Below are positions 21,061 through 32,937 of a DNA stretch of 64,000 bases, piece after piece. Under the pieces are notes generated by a model, which was given only the letters and a program-made list of their open reading frames with translations, was not told the origin of the DNA and made no database searches. The stretch is from Ceratotherium simum simum (taxonomy: Eukaryota; Chordata; Mammalia; Perissodactyla; Rhinocerotidae), in contig NW_004454262.1 in assembly GCF_000283155.1 (NCBI RefSeq), forward strand, positions 2,120,646 to 2,184,645. The letters run 5' to 3'. Positions within the stretch are counted from its first letter, which is position 1. Each line of letters starts with the position of its first letter. A program made the position numbers and the translations under genes.

Positions 21061-24000
21061 TCAATTACTTCAGTACATTTGCTTTCCTATTGAGAGCATC
21101 CTCACTGGGGAATGAGAGTTGCGCATTTTTGCTTGTTTGTTTGTTTTGTGGGCAACGAGGAGAGTTCATGGATGGTGCATGCCATAGGGTGACATTCCTT
21201 TCATTTTGCAGTTAAAGACACTGGGTTCCTAACAGGCAGGAGAGGGGATACCAACAAACAGGAGAAGGGGCTTTAGGAAGGCAGCAAAAGCAAGCCAGAT
21301 GTTCTTTGCAATTGTGCAGAGTAGATCACAGCGGCAAAATTTCCCCATCCCACCCCTCACATCAACACCTCTGTTGTGTTTGCTGCAGTGGCCATGAATC
21401 ATTCATTCTTTGTTACACAAATAGAATGAATAAATACTCAAGAATCACCTATCTGTACTAGATTGGCTGGTTTTAAAAACAATTGAGATTTTATTTTTAA
21501 AAAATATTGTTTCAGTAGAATTAAAAGTATGATTTTCATAATCCAAGTCATACTCTTGCAATTCTTCTTTTCCAAACACTCTTAACTCTTGGCAGGTGGA
21601 AGGAGGAGACATCTTCACAACTCATTCTGTGTACAGACCTGTGATTTGCATCGTGATATCTGGAATGTGATATAACTCCAGAGTGAATTAGATTTTTCTA
21701 CCATTAAAGCAGGGTCAGAAGTAACACTATCCAGGGTGGGAGTTTAGATTGATAAATTGCCTTCGTGAAAGGAGGAAGGATGGATGGGAGCTATGTAAGC
21801 ATTAAGTATTTCATATGCGTATTATTTTTATGTATTGTCCTGTATGGTTTGACTCATAAAAATTCAGAGTCTCTAGCTTCCTCCAGGGTGTTACAATTGG
21901 CTTTAAACATGTCCAGAGTTAAATTTGCTTCTGAGAACAAGTGTTTGTGTTAATGTGACTTAATTGATAACAGCCAATGTGAACCCTATTATTTAAGACC
22001 TATGCATTACTAAATAGTTTCATTAAATAATGGAGAAGAACATTAAAAAGAAAAACAAAGGAAACCCACACAAGCACATGGTTTTCATTTTGGGAGTAAG
22101 GGCTGGAGAGAGGCTCTGCTCTGAGGTTGACTTCATGGCTTCAGGCAAAACTGGGAGATTAAACAGAAACTACAGCAGAACCATAGCTCAGCAGACTCAA
22201 CTCAGTATACGAGAAATCTCAGGAAATCTTTTGACGTTTTTTTTAGGGGGGGGAAGTGAGTAGTTGTGTTTCTTTTGTTTTTTGTTTTGTTCTGTTTTCA
22301 ATAATTAATGTTAGCTAAATAATATCACCATGGAAAGTAACATAAAGTTTAAAATATTTCTTTATTTGCTAACTTTGGATAGTTTTCTACATGGCAAAAG
22401 GGAGGTGGATGCCAAATGATGTCCCCTGATGTGGTCAAAATGCCTTTTTTTCCAAAAGGGAGAAGAGAATATGAAGAAAAATGTAAAGCAGGATGCAAGG
22501 GGGTGGCGTGGGGGTACAGTTGCAGAATGTGGGAGCTGGAGTTTGAAGGAGTAATTGTTTGAAAGAATAATTCAAACAATTCTATACACAACTGACACTT
22601 CCCAGACAAATACTCAAATTGACCGCTGCTAGATGCCTAGGTCCAAAGGAGGATTTACATGTGTTAACAGGATATTAAAATAGAATTACTTTCACCTCTG
22701 TTTTGGTTAAGGCCCAAAGGTCAAACACAAAATAACAGGTGGCTGTGGTTCAGGACCACCTTTGTAGGACTTGTAAGGAGGTGGTGATAATTGGTTTTGC
22801 AACCCTTAACTCAACATCCATCTTTTGAGTATGAAAATGTTGGAGAATGGTGGCATTTATTGTAATAACACTCTCTGGCCATGTAAGAATCTTCCCTTCC
22901 TCAAGCTTAATAAGAGAGGCTTGAATAAGATAACTAAGAAAAGATTGGAGGTTTATCATACCTACAGGGTTCAGAGGCTGGGGCTGAGGAAATGCTAACA
23001 GGCCAGGTGCAGGACAGGCACATTCTCAGCCAAGAGACCTGCAGTCAGATTTTCTGAGTGGGAGACTCTGAGAGTAATTCATGAAAGCATATCATGAGAG
23101 GGGCAGCTTTGAGCAGTCTCCAAGCCCAGAGAGGTCTACACCAGATCACCCAACACCAGTCAGGTGAGGCTTTTTCTGCCCTACTCTCCTTGAGTCCCTC
23201 TCTTGGCAGCTGGTTGGAGTGAGGTGTGAGGGACAAATGACAGATGAGAAAACGGAACAGAAGCCAACCATGCACCCCCATTCTGAATTGAAGTGAGCCA
23301 GGGCTGGGGAGGAACTAGGAGCTTTCCTTCTAAAATAAGTTCAGAGATTTTATTATTCCACTGTAATTGGCATATGAATTACATTTTAGATGAATCTTGT
23401 GATTAAAGTGATGTGGGAGACTTTTTATTATCGGATCGCTGAAAAAGTTATGGGATCGTCCCAAGATCCAGCAGCAGGAAAACCTAAGCGTTTAAAAAGA
23501 ATAAAGGTGTGGCAGCATCCTCTGAAATCTGTTTCTAAGTTTAACTCTAAGAAGATGTGAGGCCTTCATATACCAAGGACCCCACAGGGGACCTGCCACC
23601 CAGGTCAGAGACTCCATCCTTCTCTGAGGCAGATTCAGAAGCTAAATGTGGAAATGTTTGATTTAACATCCTTTTTTGCAAGGATAGCATATAACTAATA
23701 GTTCTGATAAATATAAGAAAAGAAACAAATATACTTCCAGTTTATATGGCCCACATTTCTTTATAAGTAAGAGTTGCACACTCAAACCAAGTTTTAGATG
23801 ATCCTAAACTCTCTTTTCTTTAAGGAGGCAATTGGTAGTTTCCCTTCCACACTGCATTATGCTATGGAAGGTTTGTACAACATCCTACAACAAATTATGG
23901 AGAAAAAATCAAATTACTTGTACTATATAATGTGAGATATATACTGCTTTTCAGTTCTGCTGGATGAAACACAGTATGCTTGATTTGGCTGGAAAATATA

Positions 24001-24228
24001 GCGATCTGTTCCTATAAAATTACTTGTGGCTAGAGGGAGGTAGGTGATATTTTTGATCAGACCTCACTAACCTCCTTCATTGTTAGTATTCCCTCTTTAA
24101 CAAATAGCATATCCTAAAAGTTACAAGATGATTGTCTAGCAATCGGTATAAAATAATTTGAATACTCAATCATTGATTCACCATTTAAATTCTTATTTAC
24201 CAAGCAAAGTAGCTATAGTCTATATAAT
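21061..24228. other. unassigned, repeat-poor
   Basis: About 3.2 kb without a recognised element. T/G-rich low complexity near 22,265-22,295. An inverted repeat, TGGGA-TCG-TCCCA, lies at 23,451-23,463 among three GATC words. No coding frame above 90 codons. Confidence 0.45.
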
Positions 24229-24571
24229 TGTTATAGACTGAATGTCTGTGTCCCCCCAAGATTCACATGTTGAAAACCTAACCCCCAATGTGATAGTATT
24301 AGGAGGTGAGGCCTTTTGGGAGGTAATTAGGTCATGAAGGTAAAGCCCTCATGAATGGAATTAGTGTCCTTATAAGAAGAGACACAAGAGAGCTTGCTTC
24401 CTCTGTCTGCTCTCCGCCATGTAAGGATACAATGAGAAGACAGCCATCTGCAAACCAAGAAGTGGGCCTCACCAGACATCGGATCTGCCAGCACCTTGAT
24501 CTTGGACTTCCAGCCTCCAGAACTGTGAGAAATAAATGTCTGCTGTTTAAACCATCCAACTGACTAAGACA
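24229..24571 (+). mobile_element. solo LTR, MaLR/MLT1-type
   Basis: It runs from TGTTATAGACTGAATG to ACTAAGACA, with 'GTGTCCCCCCAAGATTCA', 'TAGTATTAGGAGGTGAGGCC', 'GCCCTCATGAATGGAATTAGTG', 'CACCTTGATCTTGGACTTCCAG' and AATAAA at about 24,531. The five bases before and after (ATAAT, ATATT) are near-identical, as expected of an old 5-bp target duplication. No internal viral genes. Confidence 0.9.
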
Positions 24572-24624
24572 ATATTGTAAATGGCAACAAAGTCAAAGTC
24601 AGTTTCAAGCACCAGCTCCTCCCC

Positions 24625-24775
24625 TCATGACTGGGCCACCTTGTCAGTCAGGCAGGCTTGGTTAGCCTCAGTTTCCTCACCTTTAATGTGGGCCTCACAG
24701 GGTCATGGTAATGAGAGTAAGGACACAAAGCCTCTGCCATATGGCAAGTGCTACCTAAGTGCGGCCAGCAATCCT
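24625..24775 (+). mobile_element. MIR SINE fragment
   Basis: 'GCCTCAGTTTCCTCACCTTTAATGTGGGCCTCACAGGGTCATGGTAATGAG' and 'TATGGCAAGTGCTACCTAAG' fit the 3' half of MIR. The 155-codon frame at 24,581-25,048 is made of this and flanking sequence. Confidence 0.7.
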
Positions 24776-24837
24776 GCTCTTCCCTGTCAAGGTATGAGCC
24801 ACTTCAGGGAAAACAAAGCCATGAGACTGGATATTAT

Positions 24838-24905
24838 GCTCAAAAATTTCACAAGCTTACAATCTAGTTGGGACACACAGAGACATTTTAACAATGATTC
24901 AAACG
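24838..24905 (-). mobile_element. possible LINE-2 end fragment
   Basis: 'ACAAGCTTACAATCTAGTTGGGACACACAGAGA' resembles the reverse-complement L2 tail (GGAGCTTACATTCTAGTGGGGGAGACAGAC). Short and weak. Confidence 0.4.
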
Positions 24906-25779
24906 TTCAAATAAAAACAGAATTCACAAAACAGTATGAATTCAAGTGCGTGGCTCAAAGAGTTAGGGCTAGGATTCCACAGGAGGCAGTGAGGCACATG
25001 AGCAGTAGTGTTCAGGTTTCAAAAGGTTGGGGGAATGGAGTTTGGTGAGGGGGACTGAATAGGAAAAGAGGAAGGGGCATGGGAGAGTTTAGTATAAACG
25101 TTGCAAACTTGTGGCTCAATTATAAGATTTCATAACAAAATCCTGATTTCCAGCTTCTCTTCTAAACACAGGGGCTGAGTCTGAGTTGCCCCCAAAGAGG
25201 AAGTGTGCAACCCTCTCCAGGTCACCAGTGTCTCCATTCTGCATTTCTTACACCCTTTGGCCTTTGCCTAACAACTTGTCCTGACTGGGCCTAGTAGGTA
25301 TTTGGATTGCTAATCTCTGCGTTAGAAGTTTCATTGACCTTGTTAAACAGTGATCCTAAGCTAAGTGAACATCAGCCTACTCCACAACCACAAATTATTT
25401 CCTATTCCTTTCTTTACCCCATTCCACTGGCAAGAACTCATCTTCTAACACCTTCCAGGCTGCAATCCATGCTCTGAACACAGAGAAACTATAGGCAAAC
25501 CTTGAATTTATTTTAGAAGACATCTTTTCAAATAAAAACTTCTAAAGGAAATTTTCTTAAATTAAGACCCCAGGGAAAAAAATAATCAAACAATAATAAA
25601 TCCTCCGTTGAGCACTGGGACTGATTGTTCAATAAGTTGATGGTTATTTGCTAGGTTTCTCCACTCAAATGGAATGATCTAGCTTTAGCACTTTTTTTTT
25701 TCCTGGACTAGTTCTTAATGTGAATAGAAAGTTTTTCTCATCTCTTTTTCCTTAGGCATGATTTTAGAAATTTCCCTCA
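24906..25779. other. unassigned
   Basis: No recognised element or gene-like frame. Confidence 0.4.
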
Positions 25780-25837
25780 ATCTCTTTCTCTCTCTTACAC
25801 ACACACACATGCACACACACAAACACACACACACCCT
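25780..25837. repeat. (TC)n-(AC)n microsatellite
   Basis: CT-rich units pass into an interrupted ACACAC run with ATGC and AAAC interruptions. A potential length polymorphism. Confidence 0.9.
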
Positions 25838-25937
25838 AATCCTTAAAAACATCCCTTTTATCAAGATCTAGAGGAATGAGGATGGAGGAGGAATGGAGTG
25901 GAAGAAAACTGGAGGAGGAATGAGGTGTAAGAAAACC

Positions 25938-26035
25938 TCCAGAGATAAGGACTCTGGAGTAAAACATTAAAAGCCTTATCCCTCTCGGTGCCCCTTACTC
26001 ATCTATAAAACAGAGGCCAGGACTGGATCTGTATT
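25938..26035 (+). mobile_element. MIR SINE fragment
   Basis: 'AAGGACTCTGGAGTAAAAC' and 'CTTACTCATCTATAAAACAGAGG' match two MIR landmarks in the right order, but the part between them is shortened. Confidence 0.5.
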
Positions 26036-26478
26036 CTTTCCATAAACTGTGAGATGGATCACAAATAATTTGTTCCTAAGATCTATAGAATAAAAATTTA
26101 CAAATGGCTTGTTTCTATGTAAATAAAAGCAAATCCGAGGTTATATTTGTAGTGATGTATTTCTGTCTTGCATTTTACAACACTTTCTGGAATGGGAAAG
26201 AAGTGGCTCACCTTATAGCTACACGCAGAGAATGTTTTATAACCCAAGGAGATGTGGTAGCTACAATGAGGAGTGAAACTTTGAAAAGAGGGTCATTATC
26301 TAAAAGTTATTTCTTAGAAAGTTTGCTAAATGTGGTGTAGTGTACAGACACCCCTTCCCCTTCTTCAAGAAAATTTCATTAAATTAGATCTATATTACTT
26401 CCTACGCCTGTTGGAGTAAGATTTGTGTCACTTTTGTCTGAGAATGACTTCAAGGAAATCTTTAGTATGATACACCCT
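26036..26478. other. unassigned
   Basis: No recognised element. A 78-codon frame is not gene-like. Confidence 0.4.
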
Positions 26479-26661
26479 AGTGGTTCGCAAAGTCGTTCCC
26501 TCCCCCCCGACTAGCTTCAGCACCACCTGGGAACTTAGAATAAATCTTTGAGACCTGCTCCAGATCTGTGTTAGAAATTCTGGGAGTGGGGCCCAGCAAT
26601 ATGTATTTTAAGTAGTCCTCCAAGTGATTCTGATGCACACTGAAATTTGAGAACTACTATA
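26479..26661 (+). mobile_element. MER5A-like hAT-Charlie DNA transposon
   Basis: 'CTAGTGGTTCGCAAAG' to 'TTTGAGAACTACTAT' are worn terminal inverted repeats. Between them lie 'CAGCACCACCTGGGAAC', 'GTTAGAAATTCTGGGAGTGGGGCCCAGCAAT' and 'CTCCAAGTGATTCTGATGCACACT'. Non-autonomous and about full length. Confidence 0.85.
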
Positions 26662-27254
26662 AACCTATAGCGAGTAGCCATTACTGAGAAACCATTTGTA
26701 GTAGACGCTGTTGGTGCCCACTCATTTAGATCCCATTGACCAGCCAGTGCACCCATCTTTTGGCTGCTTTGAATAATACGGCTGAGGGTTTACTCCTGTG
26801 ACCTTCTCCAGTGACTTATCCTTGACTGACAGAATGAGTAGGGATGCCTTTGGAAGCCACCCATCCAGCATCCACTTAGGGCAGTCAGTGACTGACTGAC
26901 ATAAGGTATTCAAGCCTAGAGCCCTTGAAGGGCAGGACAGCTCTGCCCTGTGAGCCCTGTGTGTCAGGACAAGGCTGGACTTCATTTAAGACCACTTCCT
27001 TGGGGACTCTTTCTCCTTCCCTATCTTGCTCTCCTCACTCTCTTACAGGTTTTTCCTAAAGACTACTCTGTCATCAAATCAGTGCACCTAAATCCCTTTC
27101 TCTTGTGCTGCTTCTAGGGAACCAGACAAAGACTTTATTAATAGTTGTAATGATTATAAATGATTGCAAAGCTTTTCTTAGAGCAATGATGGGTGAGAGT
27201 AGTTATTGTTCGGTGAGGAAAGAAGTTCCCAAAGATGAGAATACCCATAGGAGT
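26662..27254. other. unassigned
   Basis: No recognised element. An 87-codon minus-strand frame has no visible domain. Confidence 0.4.
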
Positions 27255-27257
27255 CTT

Positions 27258-27600
27258 CTCAAAAGTATATCCTCAAATAAAAAAACCACTCATATGTGGA
27301 AGATAAACACATGGATAAAGAGAACAGATTAGTGGTTACCAGAGAGGAAGGGGGTGGGGCAGTGGGCAAAAGTGGTAGAGGGGCACAAAAAAAACAGTGT
27401 ATCAGACTATACCCTGTGTTTCAGCACAGTAAAAACAAAGGACCAGATGATCACTATTGACCATTCAAGTTCTAAAATGTGTATGTCATGACAATCCCTG
27501 GTAGTGACTGAGAGAACCACACTGTACAGTTTTACATGTATTCAACTATATGAAGAGAAAGGACAAGAAGTCCTAAGAAGAGCAGGTAATCACATTCACT
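27258..27600 (+). mobile_element. LINE-1 3' UTR
   Basis: 'CATATGTGGAAGATAAACACATGGATAAAGAGAACAGATTAGTGGTTACCAGAGAGGAAGGGGGTGGGG' is the start of the LINE-1 3' UTR seen in perissodactyls and other laurasiatherians. The rest is diverged and its end uncertain. Confidence 0.75.
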
Positions 27601-27605
27601 AACAT

Positions 27606-28215
27606 AAAACAATTCATTCAACAAATGTTTATGTTGAATAAACATATGTGCCAGGCACTGGAGCTTCCATAGTAAACTCTACAGGCAAAGTCTCTACCCT
27701 CAAGGAGCTTCCATCCTGGTGAGGGAGACAGGCAACAAACAGATGAATACGTGTAATCTGATATCAAAGAGGAAGAAATATTATGAAGGAAAGTAAAGCA
27801 GGGAAAGGGCATACAGAGGGCTAACTCAGGGTGGGGGCAGGGAGCTCACTGAGGAGGTGATATCTGAGCAGACATTAAATGCAGAAAGGAAAGTCATGGG
27901 AAGATCTAGATTGTTCTAGACAGAAGCAGCAGCAAGTGTAAAGACCCTGGGTGGAGGCTTAGTTAGTGAGGGAGACAGTGGCAGCAGATGAGTTCAGGAG
28001 GTGGCCAGGGCCCTGACCGTGTAGGGGCTTAAAGGTCAGAGTGCAAACAAGATGTGATGGAAAGCCCTCAGAGGTTCTGAGGAGGTGGTGGCATGATGAT
28101 TGGACTTATGTTTTACAAGTCTATCCTTATAGAGAAGAGACTGTAGAGAGAAGGGCAAGAGAATCAGAGACCATAGATAAGAGGATATTGCAATAGATGA
28201 GGCAAGAATGAGATG
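27606..28215 (-). mobile_element. LINE-2, 3' part, well preserved
   Basis: 'CAATTCATTCAACAAATG', 'ATGTGCCAGGCACTGGAGC', 'CTCAAGGAGCTTCCATCCTGGTGAGGGAGACAGGCAACAAACAG', 'TCACTGAGGAGGTGATATCTGAGCAGACATTAAA', 'AAGTGTAAAGACCCTGGG', 'TGATGGAAAGCCCTCAG' and 'GATATTGCAATAGATGAGGCAAGA' give a nearly continuous reverse-complement L2 tail and coding end. It is the clearest L2 in the window. Confidence 0.92.
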
Positions 28216-30061
28216 AAGACTAACGGTTTTCAGAAAAGTTTACTTACCTATACATTTACTTCTTTAATCCAATGAGAGCTCTGAATGGCTCTGCAAGATG
28301 TGCACACTCTATGAAACTCTCCTTCTCTCTTTGCTTTATCACAACTGGGAATGGGAAGGAAAGATTTATGGAGGCATTGAGTCTCAGACCTCCAGACTGA
28401 GTTAGGGGGACATCATTATAGCACAGAGTACCCAGGAGGCTGTTTCAATCCTGGTGCCCTACGTTGACACTAGTACTATTATATTTCAAGAAACAGCTCC
28501 TTGCTTCCTGTAGTTTTATATGGTATTGTGGAGATCTGGGATGCTTCACTGAGAACAAGTTCTATTTTGTAAAGCCACAATATAAGGAAGAATTTATTTC
28601 CATTTCATTTTATTCAAAGTGCATAAATATGTTATTAAACAATACCATAAAAGAAGACATTTGATATCATCGATCTAAAAACTAAAAATTTCTACCTCAT
28701 TTTTTGCTCCCAATAAAATAGATTTTATTCTTTGGTAAAATTTTATTGTCAGTAAGTTTCTAAATGCACGAAAAAAGATGTCAATTACAATTTATAACCC
28801 TAGCAAGTTTTAACATAGGAAGTCAATTCTTTCAAAAGGAACAAAAACCCACCAGAGATTACTTAGAAACAATATTTAAGGTTTAAATCCATGGAGATTT
28901 CTAATACCCCTTTTCCAAGTGGAATTCAATTTTCCCATTTGTAAGTTTCCCAATGTTGGTGGTTGTGGAGTATGCGCCTGTGGTCAGGTGGTTTAGGGAA
29001 AATGGGAAGGATGAAGGTGCTGGTTTTAAAATTAAACCTGAATCTTTCACATGCCTTAAGGATCATGTCCAACAAGAAATTGCTTTCCTTGGGACCAAAG
29101 GTACCATCTCACCATTCAAAATGCAAAGGGCCAGAAGTTTATTTATACCTTCCCATGATTTGTTTCCCAGATTTAGCTTTATACAAGCACTTCCTTCAGG
29201 AAGATACACACTTTTCCTTTCTTGCAGCCCAATTTCCTGCCGAAGTGCCTCTTTAGGAAATGATAATCACAGCATCATTCTTGTGTTTTATAGTAACAAA
29301 CAAAACACTCATATATACACATACAAAACACCTCTCAAAACAAAATGAGAATGAAGCAGAGAAAAGAGTAAAGACATTTTCTCCTTTTCCCAAACCGCTG
29401 CTCCTTTTTTTAAATAGTAGCTGTTGCAGTATTTTCATAGCTTACACTGGGACTTCAAATCTATACCCCTCATTTAAAGGCAGATTCTTCCTTTAGTGTT
29501 AGATATGGATTCACGTAATCTGAGTCACTATTAGAGTTTAGTTCAAAACAGTTCCACCTTGGGAAATTACAGGGTACCCAAGGCTGCTGTTGAGACATGC
29601 TAACACAGTGGTGCTCTTGTGTTCCAGGATGAAGGTGGACCATGAGGGTGAGTAGTTCTCTAGTTGTCAGAGCTGTGTCATGGCCAAAACTTTTGTTAAC
29701 GAGTCCCTTAAGGACTAGGACTGCTTATCTGACCTAAGTGAGGGTCTATGGGGCTGTGTCCACAGGAGGAAGAAGAGGGGGTAGCTGGGTTATGCAGCCT
29801 AGTTTCCTCAACACAAAGTTATCATGCAAAGCTATCTGGTGACAATGCTATCTGGTGACAATGCTGTGGTTTTCTCTAGATTAAGACCTAGCAAGGTCCC
29901 TAGAGACAGCTGTCCACTATGGGTAGTCCTGGGAGCCAGGCTAGTTGTCCCTATGCAAGAGCAGACTCTACAAATTTGCTGAATGGATGTACTGTCAATA
30001 GAAGAAGCCACTGCCGTGAAACACCACCCAGAGAAGAAAGTAGATGTTTCCACTTACTGAT
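28216..30061. other. unassigned; two copies of a 16-bp unit at 29,831
   Basis: No transposon recognised. Frames of 97 and 131 codons overlap at 28,953-29,348 in different phases and match nothing known. A perfect two-copy tandem of a 16-bp unit lies at 29,831-29,862. Confidence 0.45.
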
Positions 30062-30421
30062 TGCTATAGGCCAAATATTTGTGTCCCCCCAAAATTCATA
30101 TGTTGAAACCTAATCCCCAATATGATAGTCTTTGGAGGTGGGGCATTCGGGAAATGATTAGGACATGAGGGTAGAGCCCTCATGAATGGATCAGTGCTCT
30201 TATAAAAGATGCCCCAAAGAAGTCTCCCCTTCTGCTCTGTGAGGACACAGTGAAAAGATGGCAGTCTATGAACAAAAAAGTGTGTCCTCACCAGACACGA
30301 AATCTGGTGGCACCTTGATCTTGGACTTCCTAGCTTCCAGAACTGTGAAAAATAATTTCTGTTGTTTATAAGCCACCCAGTTTATGGTATTTTGTTATAG
30401 CAGCCTAAACGAACTAAGACA
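30062..30421 (+). mobile_element. solo LTR, MaLR/MLT1-type
   Basis: Complete from TGCTATAGGCC to ACTAAGACA, with 'GTGTCCCCCCAAAATTCAT', 'TAGAGCCCTCATGAATGGATCAG', 'CACCTTGATCTTGGACTTCC' and 'TGTTTATAAGCCACCCAG'. The canonical AATAAA is degraded to AATAAT at about 30,351. Flanks CTGAT and TTGAT are a likely 5-bp target duplication with one change. Same subtype as the LTR at 24,229. Confidence 0.92.
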
Positions 30422-30639
30422 TTGATTATCAACTTCATACTCAAATCTTAAAATGATCAAATTTCCTCACTTCTAAGATTCTATCATACTGATTTCTCAA
30501 GACGGAATAAGAAATACCATCATTATTGGAGGCCCATACCAATACAAAAAATAAAAATATGTTTACCATAAATAAAGGAAATAATACATTAGTAGAAACG
30601 ATAATGATAATAAAAATACTAGACTATGTTGAGCCCTTC

Positions 30640-31835
30640 CTAGGCTATACGTTTAAAGGCAACAAAAGCAAAAATAAACAAGTGGGACTAGATCAAACTA
30701 AAAATCTTATGCATAGCAAAGGAAATCATCAGCAAAATGAAAAGGCAACCTACTGAATGGGAAGAAAATATTTGCAAATAATACACTGGATAAGGGGTTA
30801 ACATCCAAAATATATAAAGAACTCATACAACGCAATAGCAAAAACACAAACCACCCAATTAAAAAATGAGCAGAGGATCTGAATAGACAGCTTTCCAAAG
30901 AAGACATACAAATGTCCAACATGTACATGAAAAGATACTCAACATCACTAATCATCAGGAAAACGCAAATCAAACCCACAAAGAGATATCACTTCACACC
31001 TGTTAGAATGGCTATTCTCAAAAAGACAAGAAATAACAAGTGTTGGCGAGGATGTGGAGAAAAGGGAACCCTTGTGCACGGTTGGTGGGAATATAAATTG
31101 GTGCAGCCACTATGGAAAACAGTATGGAGGTTCCTTGAAAAATTAAAAATAGAACCACCATATGATCCAGCAATCTCACTTCTGGGTATATATCGAAAGG
31201 AAATGAAATCACTATCCTGAAGAGAGAACCACACCCCCATGTTGATTGTAGTATTACTTACAATAGGCAAGACATGGAAACAACCTAAGTGTCCATCAAC
31301 AGATGAATGGATAAAGAAAATGTGGTGTATATATACAATGGAATATTATTTAGCCATAAAAAAGAATGAAATCTTGCCATTTGTGACAATCTGGATGGAC
31401 CTTGAGGGCATTGTGCTAAGTGAAATAAGTCAGACAGAGAAAGACAAATACTGTATGATCTCACTTATATGTGAAACCTAAAAAAAAACAAAACTGAACT
31501 CATACATACAGAGAACAGATTGGTGGTAGGGGTGGGTGAAATGTGTGAAGGGAGTCAAAAGGTACAAAATTCCAGTTATAAAGTCATGGGGAAATAATTT
31601 ACAGCATGGTGACTACAATTAATAATACTTTATTTCATATTTGGAAGATGCTAAGAGAGTAGATCTTAAGAGTTCTCATCACAAGAAGAGAAAAATCCTG
31701 CAACTATGTATGGTGATGGATATTAACCAGACTTATTGTGATCATTTTGCAATACATACAAATATTGGATCATTGTGTTGTACACCTGAAACTAATGCTG
31801 TATGTCAATTATACCTCAATAAAAAATAATTACAT
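30640..31835 (+). mobile_element. LINE-1, 5'-truncated (ORF2 end plus 3' UTR)
   Basis: Continuous LINE-1: the end of ORF2 from about 30,656, then a 3' UTR with 'GAACAGATTGGTGGTAGGGG', 'AATATTGGATCATTGTGTTGTACACCTGAAACTAATG' and 'CAATTATACCTCAATAAAAAA', followed by an A-rich tail. It is the best preserved LINE-1 in the window and the only one with long readable ORF2 stretches. Confidence 0.95.
30656..31481 (+). pseudogene. LINE-1 ORF2p C-terminal remnant
   Basis: ORF2p makes the endonuclease/reverse transcriptase that copies LINE-1 RNA. Only the C-terminal part is here. Readable blocks are '[19 protein letters not shown]' in one frame (to the stop at about 30,755), then, after a frame change, '[20 protein letters not shown]' and '[13 protein letters not shown]' (30,912-31,220). 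After a TGA at 31,218-31,220 the same frame goes on with '[19 protein letters not shown]'. At least one frameshift and one stop make it non-functional. Confidence 0.92.
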
Positions 31836-31849
31836 GTAAAAAATAAGTA

Positions 31850-32030
31850 AACACATTACCTCATTTAATTCTCATAAAAATCATGACCCTCTGAGGTAGA
31901 TATAATTTTTTTCTTTTTACAGATGAGGAAACTGAGGCTGAAGAAAAATTAAGGAAATTAAAAAAGTGATGGAACCTAGAGTTCTGTGACTCTGAACTCA
32001 TGCCTAGTCCTCTGAGTTGCTGAGATATGG
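31850..32030 (-). mobile_element. MIR SINE
   Basis: 'TTACCTCATTTAATTCTCATAAAAATCATGACCCTCTGAGGTAGATAT' and 'TTTTTACAGATGAGGAAACTGAGG' are the reverse-complement MIR core. The far end is decayed. Confidence 0.85.
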
Positions 32031-32394
32031 TGCCCTGGAAAGGAGGCACCAGTGGGTACAGCAGATGGTTCAGCCCTCCCCACTGTCCCAATCAGACCCA
32101 GGGATAAATTTCAAGGCAAAAAAAAGGCAGTAATTTCACAATAGCACAGTTAAGTGGCCCAAAACCCTGATGTAAGCTCTGTTTTTTCTGATGGCATAAA
32201 AATCAAATTCTGCTTCTGCCTTGACCCAAATTTTAGGAGGTAATGTAGTGAATTGGAAGGAACAATGGCTCTGAACTCTGAAAGATCTGGGGTTTGTAAT
32301 CATGTAGTGCTGGAACAGAAGAGTGGAATTTCTAATTAGTGTCAAATGATGATTTGTAAAATAAACGGTGCTGAGCAATTGCAATTAGAAGAGA

Positions 32395-32740
32395 GAGTCC
32401 CTACTTCCCAATAACACCAAAATAAATTCCAGATGAACCAAAAAATTTTGAAGAAAAATGAAAGCATAAAGATCTTCGTGGTGATCGAATAGCTGTGTAT
32501 CTATCTTGATTACAGTGATCACTACACGAATCCACACATGTGATAAAATGGCATAGAATGATGCATACACATTGTACCAATGTCAGCTTCCTGATTTTGC
32601 TAGTGTACTCTAATTATGTCAGATGTAACCATTGGCGGAAACTGAGTGAAGGGTACACAGGACTTCTCTGTACTATTTTTGCGACCTTCTACGAACCTAT
32701 AATTATCTCAAAATAAAAAGTCAAAATAAAATTTAAATGT
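32395..32740 (+). mobile_element. old LINE-1 3' end
   Basis: 'TCTATCTTGATTACAGTGATCACTACACG', 'GGCGGAAACTGAGTGAAGGGTACACAGGACTTCTCTGTACTAT' and 'TTATCTCAAAATAAAAAGT' are terminal words of old (L1M) LINE-1, ending in an A-rich tail. Confidence 0.85.
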
Positions 32741-32764
32741 AATTATAAACAGAAGAAGTAAAAG

Positions 32765-32930
32765 TGAATAGCTGAACTCGGTATAGGCAAGGAAGAATCA
32801 ATTTTTTAAAAATTGATAAATTTAACCATATAAAAATGGAAAATTTCTGATTGTCCAAAAGTACAAAATTGAAAGGCAAATATTCAGATGTTTTCTGCAT
32901 ATGTGACAAATGAGTTTAGAAGTATTGATT
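32765..32930 (+). mobile_element. LINE-1 ORF2-end fragment
   Basis: 'AAATTTAACCATATAAAAATGGAAAATTTCTG' and 'AATTGAAAGGCAAATATTCAG' match a piece of ORF2 that normally lies upstream of the 3' UTR. Since it follows the LINE-1 tail just before it, this is a separate element. Confidence 0.65.
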
Positions 32931-32937
32931 TAATATC

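Noticed and set aside
24581..25048. 155-codon plus-strand reading frame, longest in the window
   Set aside because: It is built from a MIR fragment, a possible L2 scrap and unassigned sequence. No domain, no promoter and no splice context.
28953..29348. 131-codon plus-strand frame overlapping a 97-codon frame in another phase
   Set aside because: Two overlapping frames in different phases with no shared domain point to chance absence of stops.
32238..32312. MIR-like words near 'GGCTCTGAACTCTGAAAGATC'
   Set aside because: Too short and too diverged to separate from chance beside the neighbouring LINE-1.
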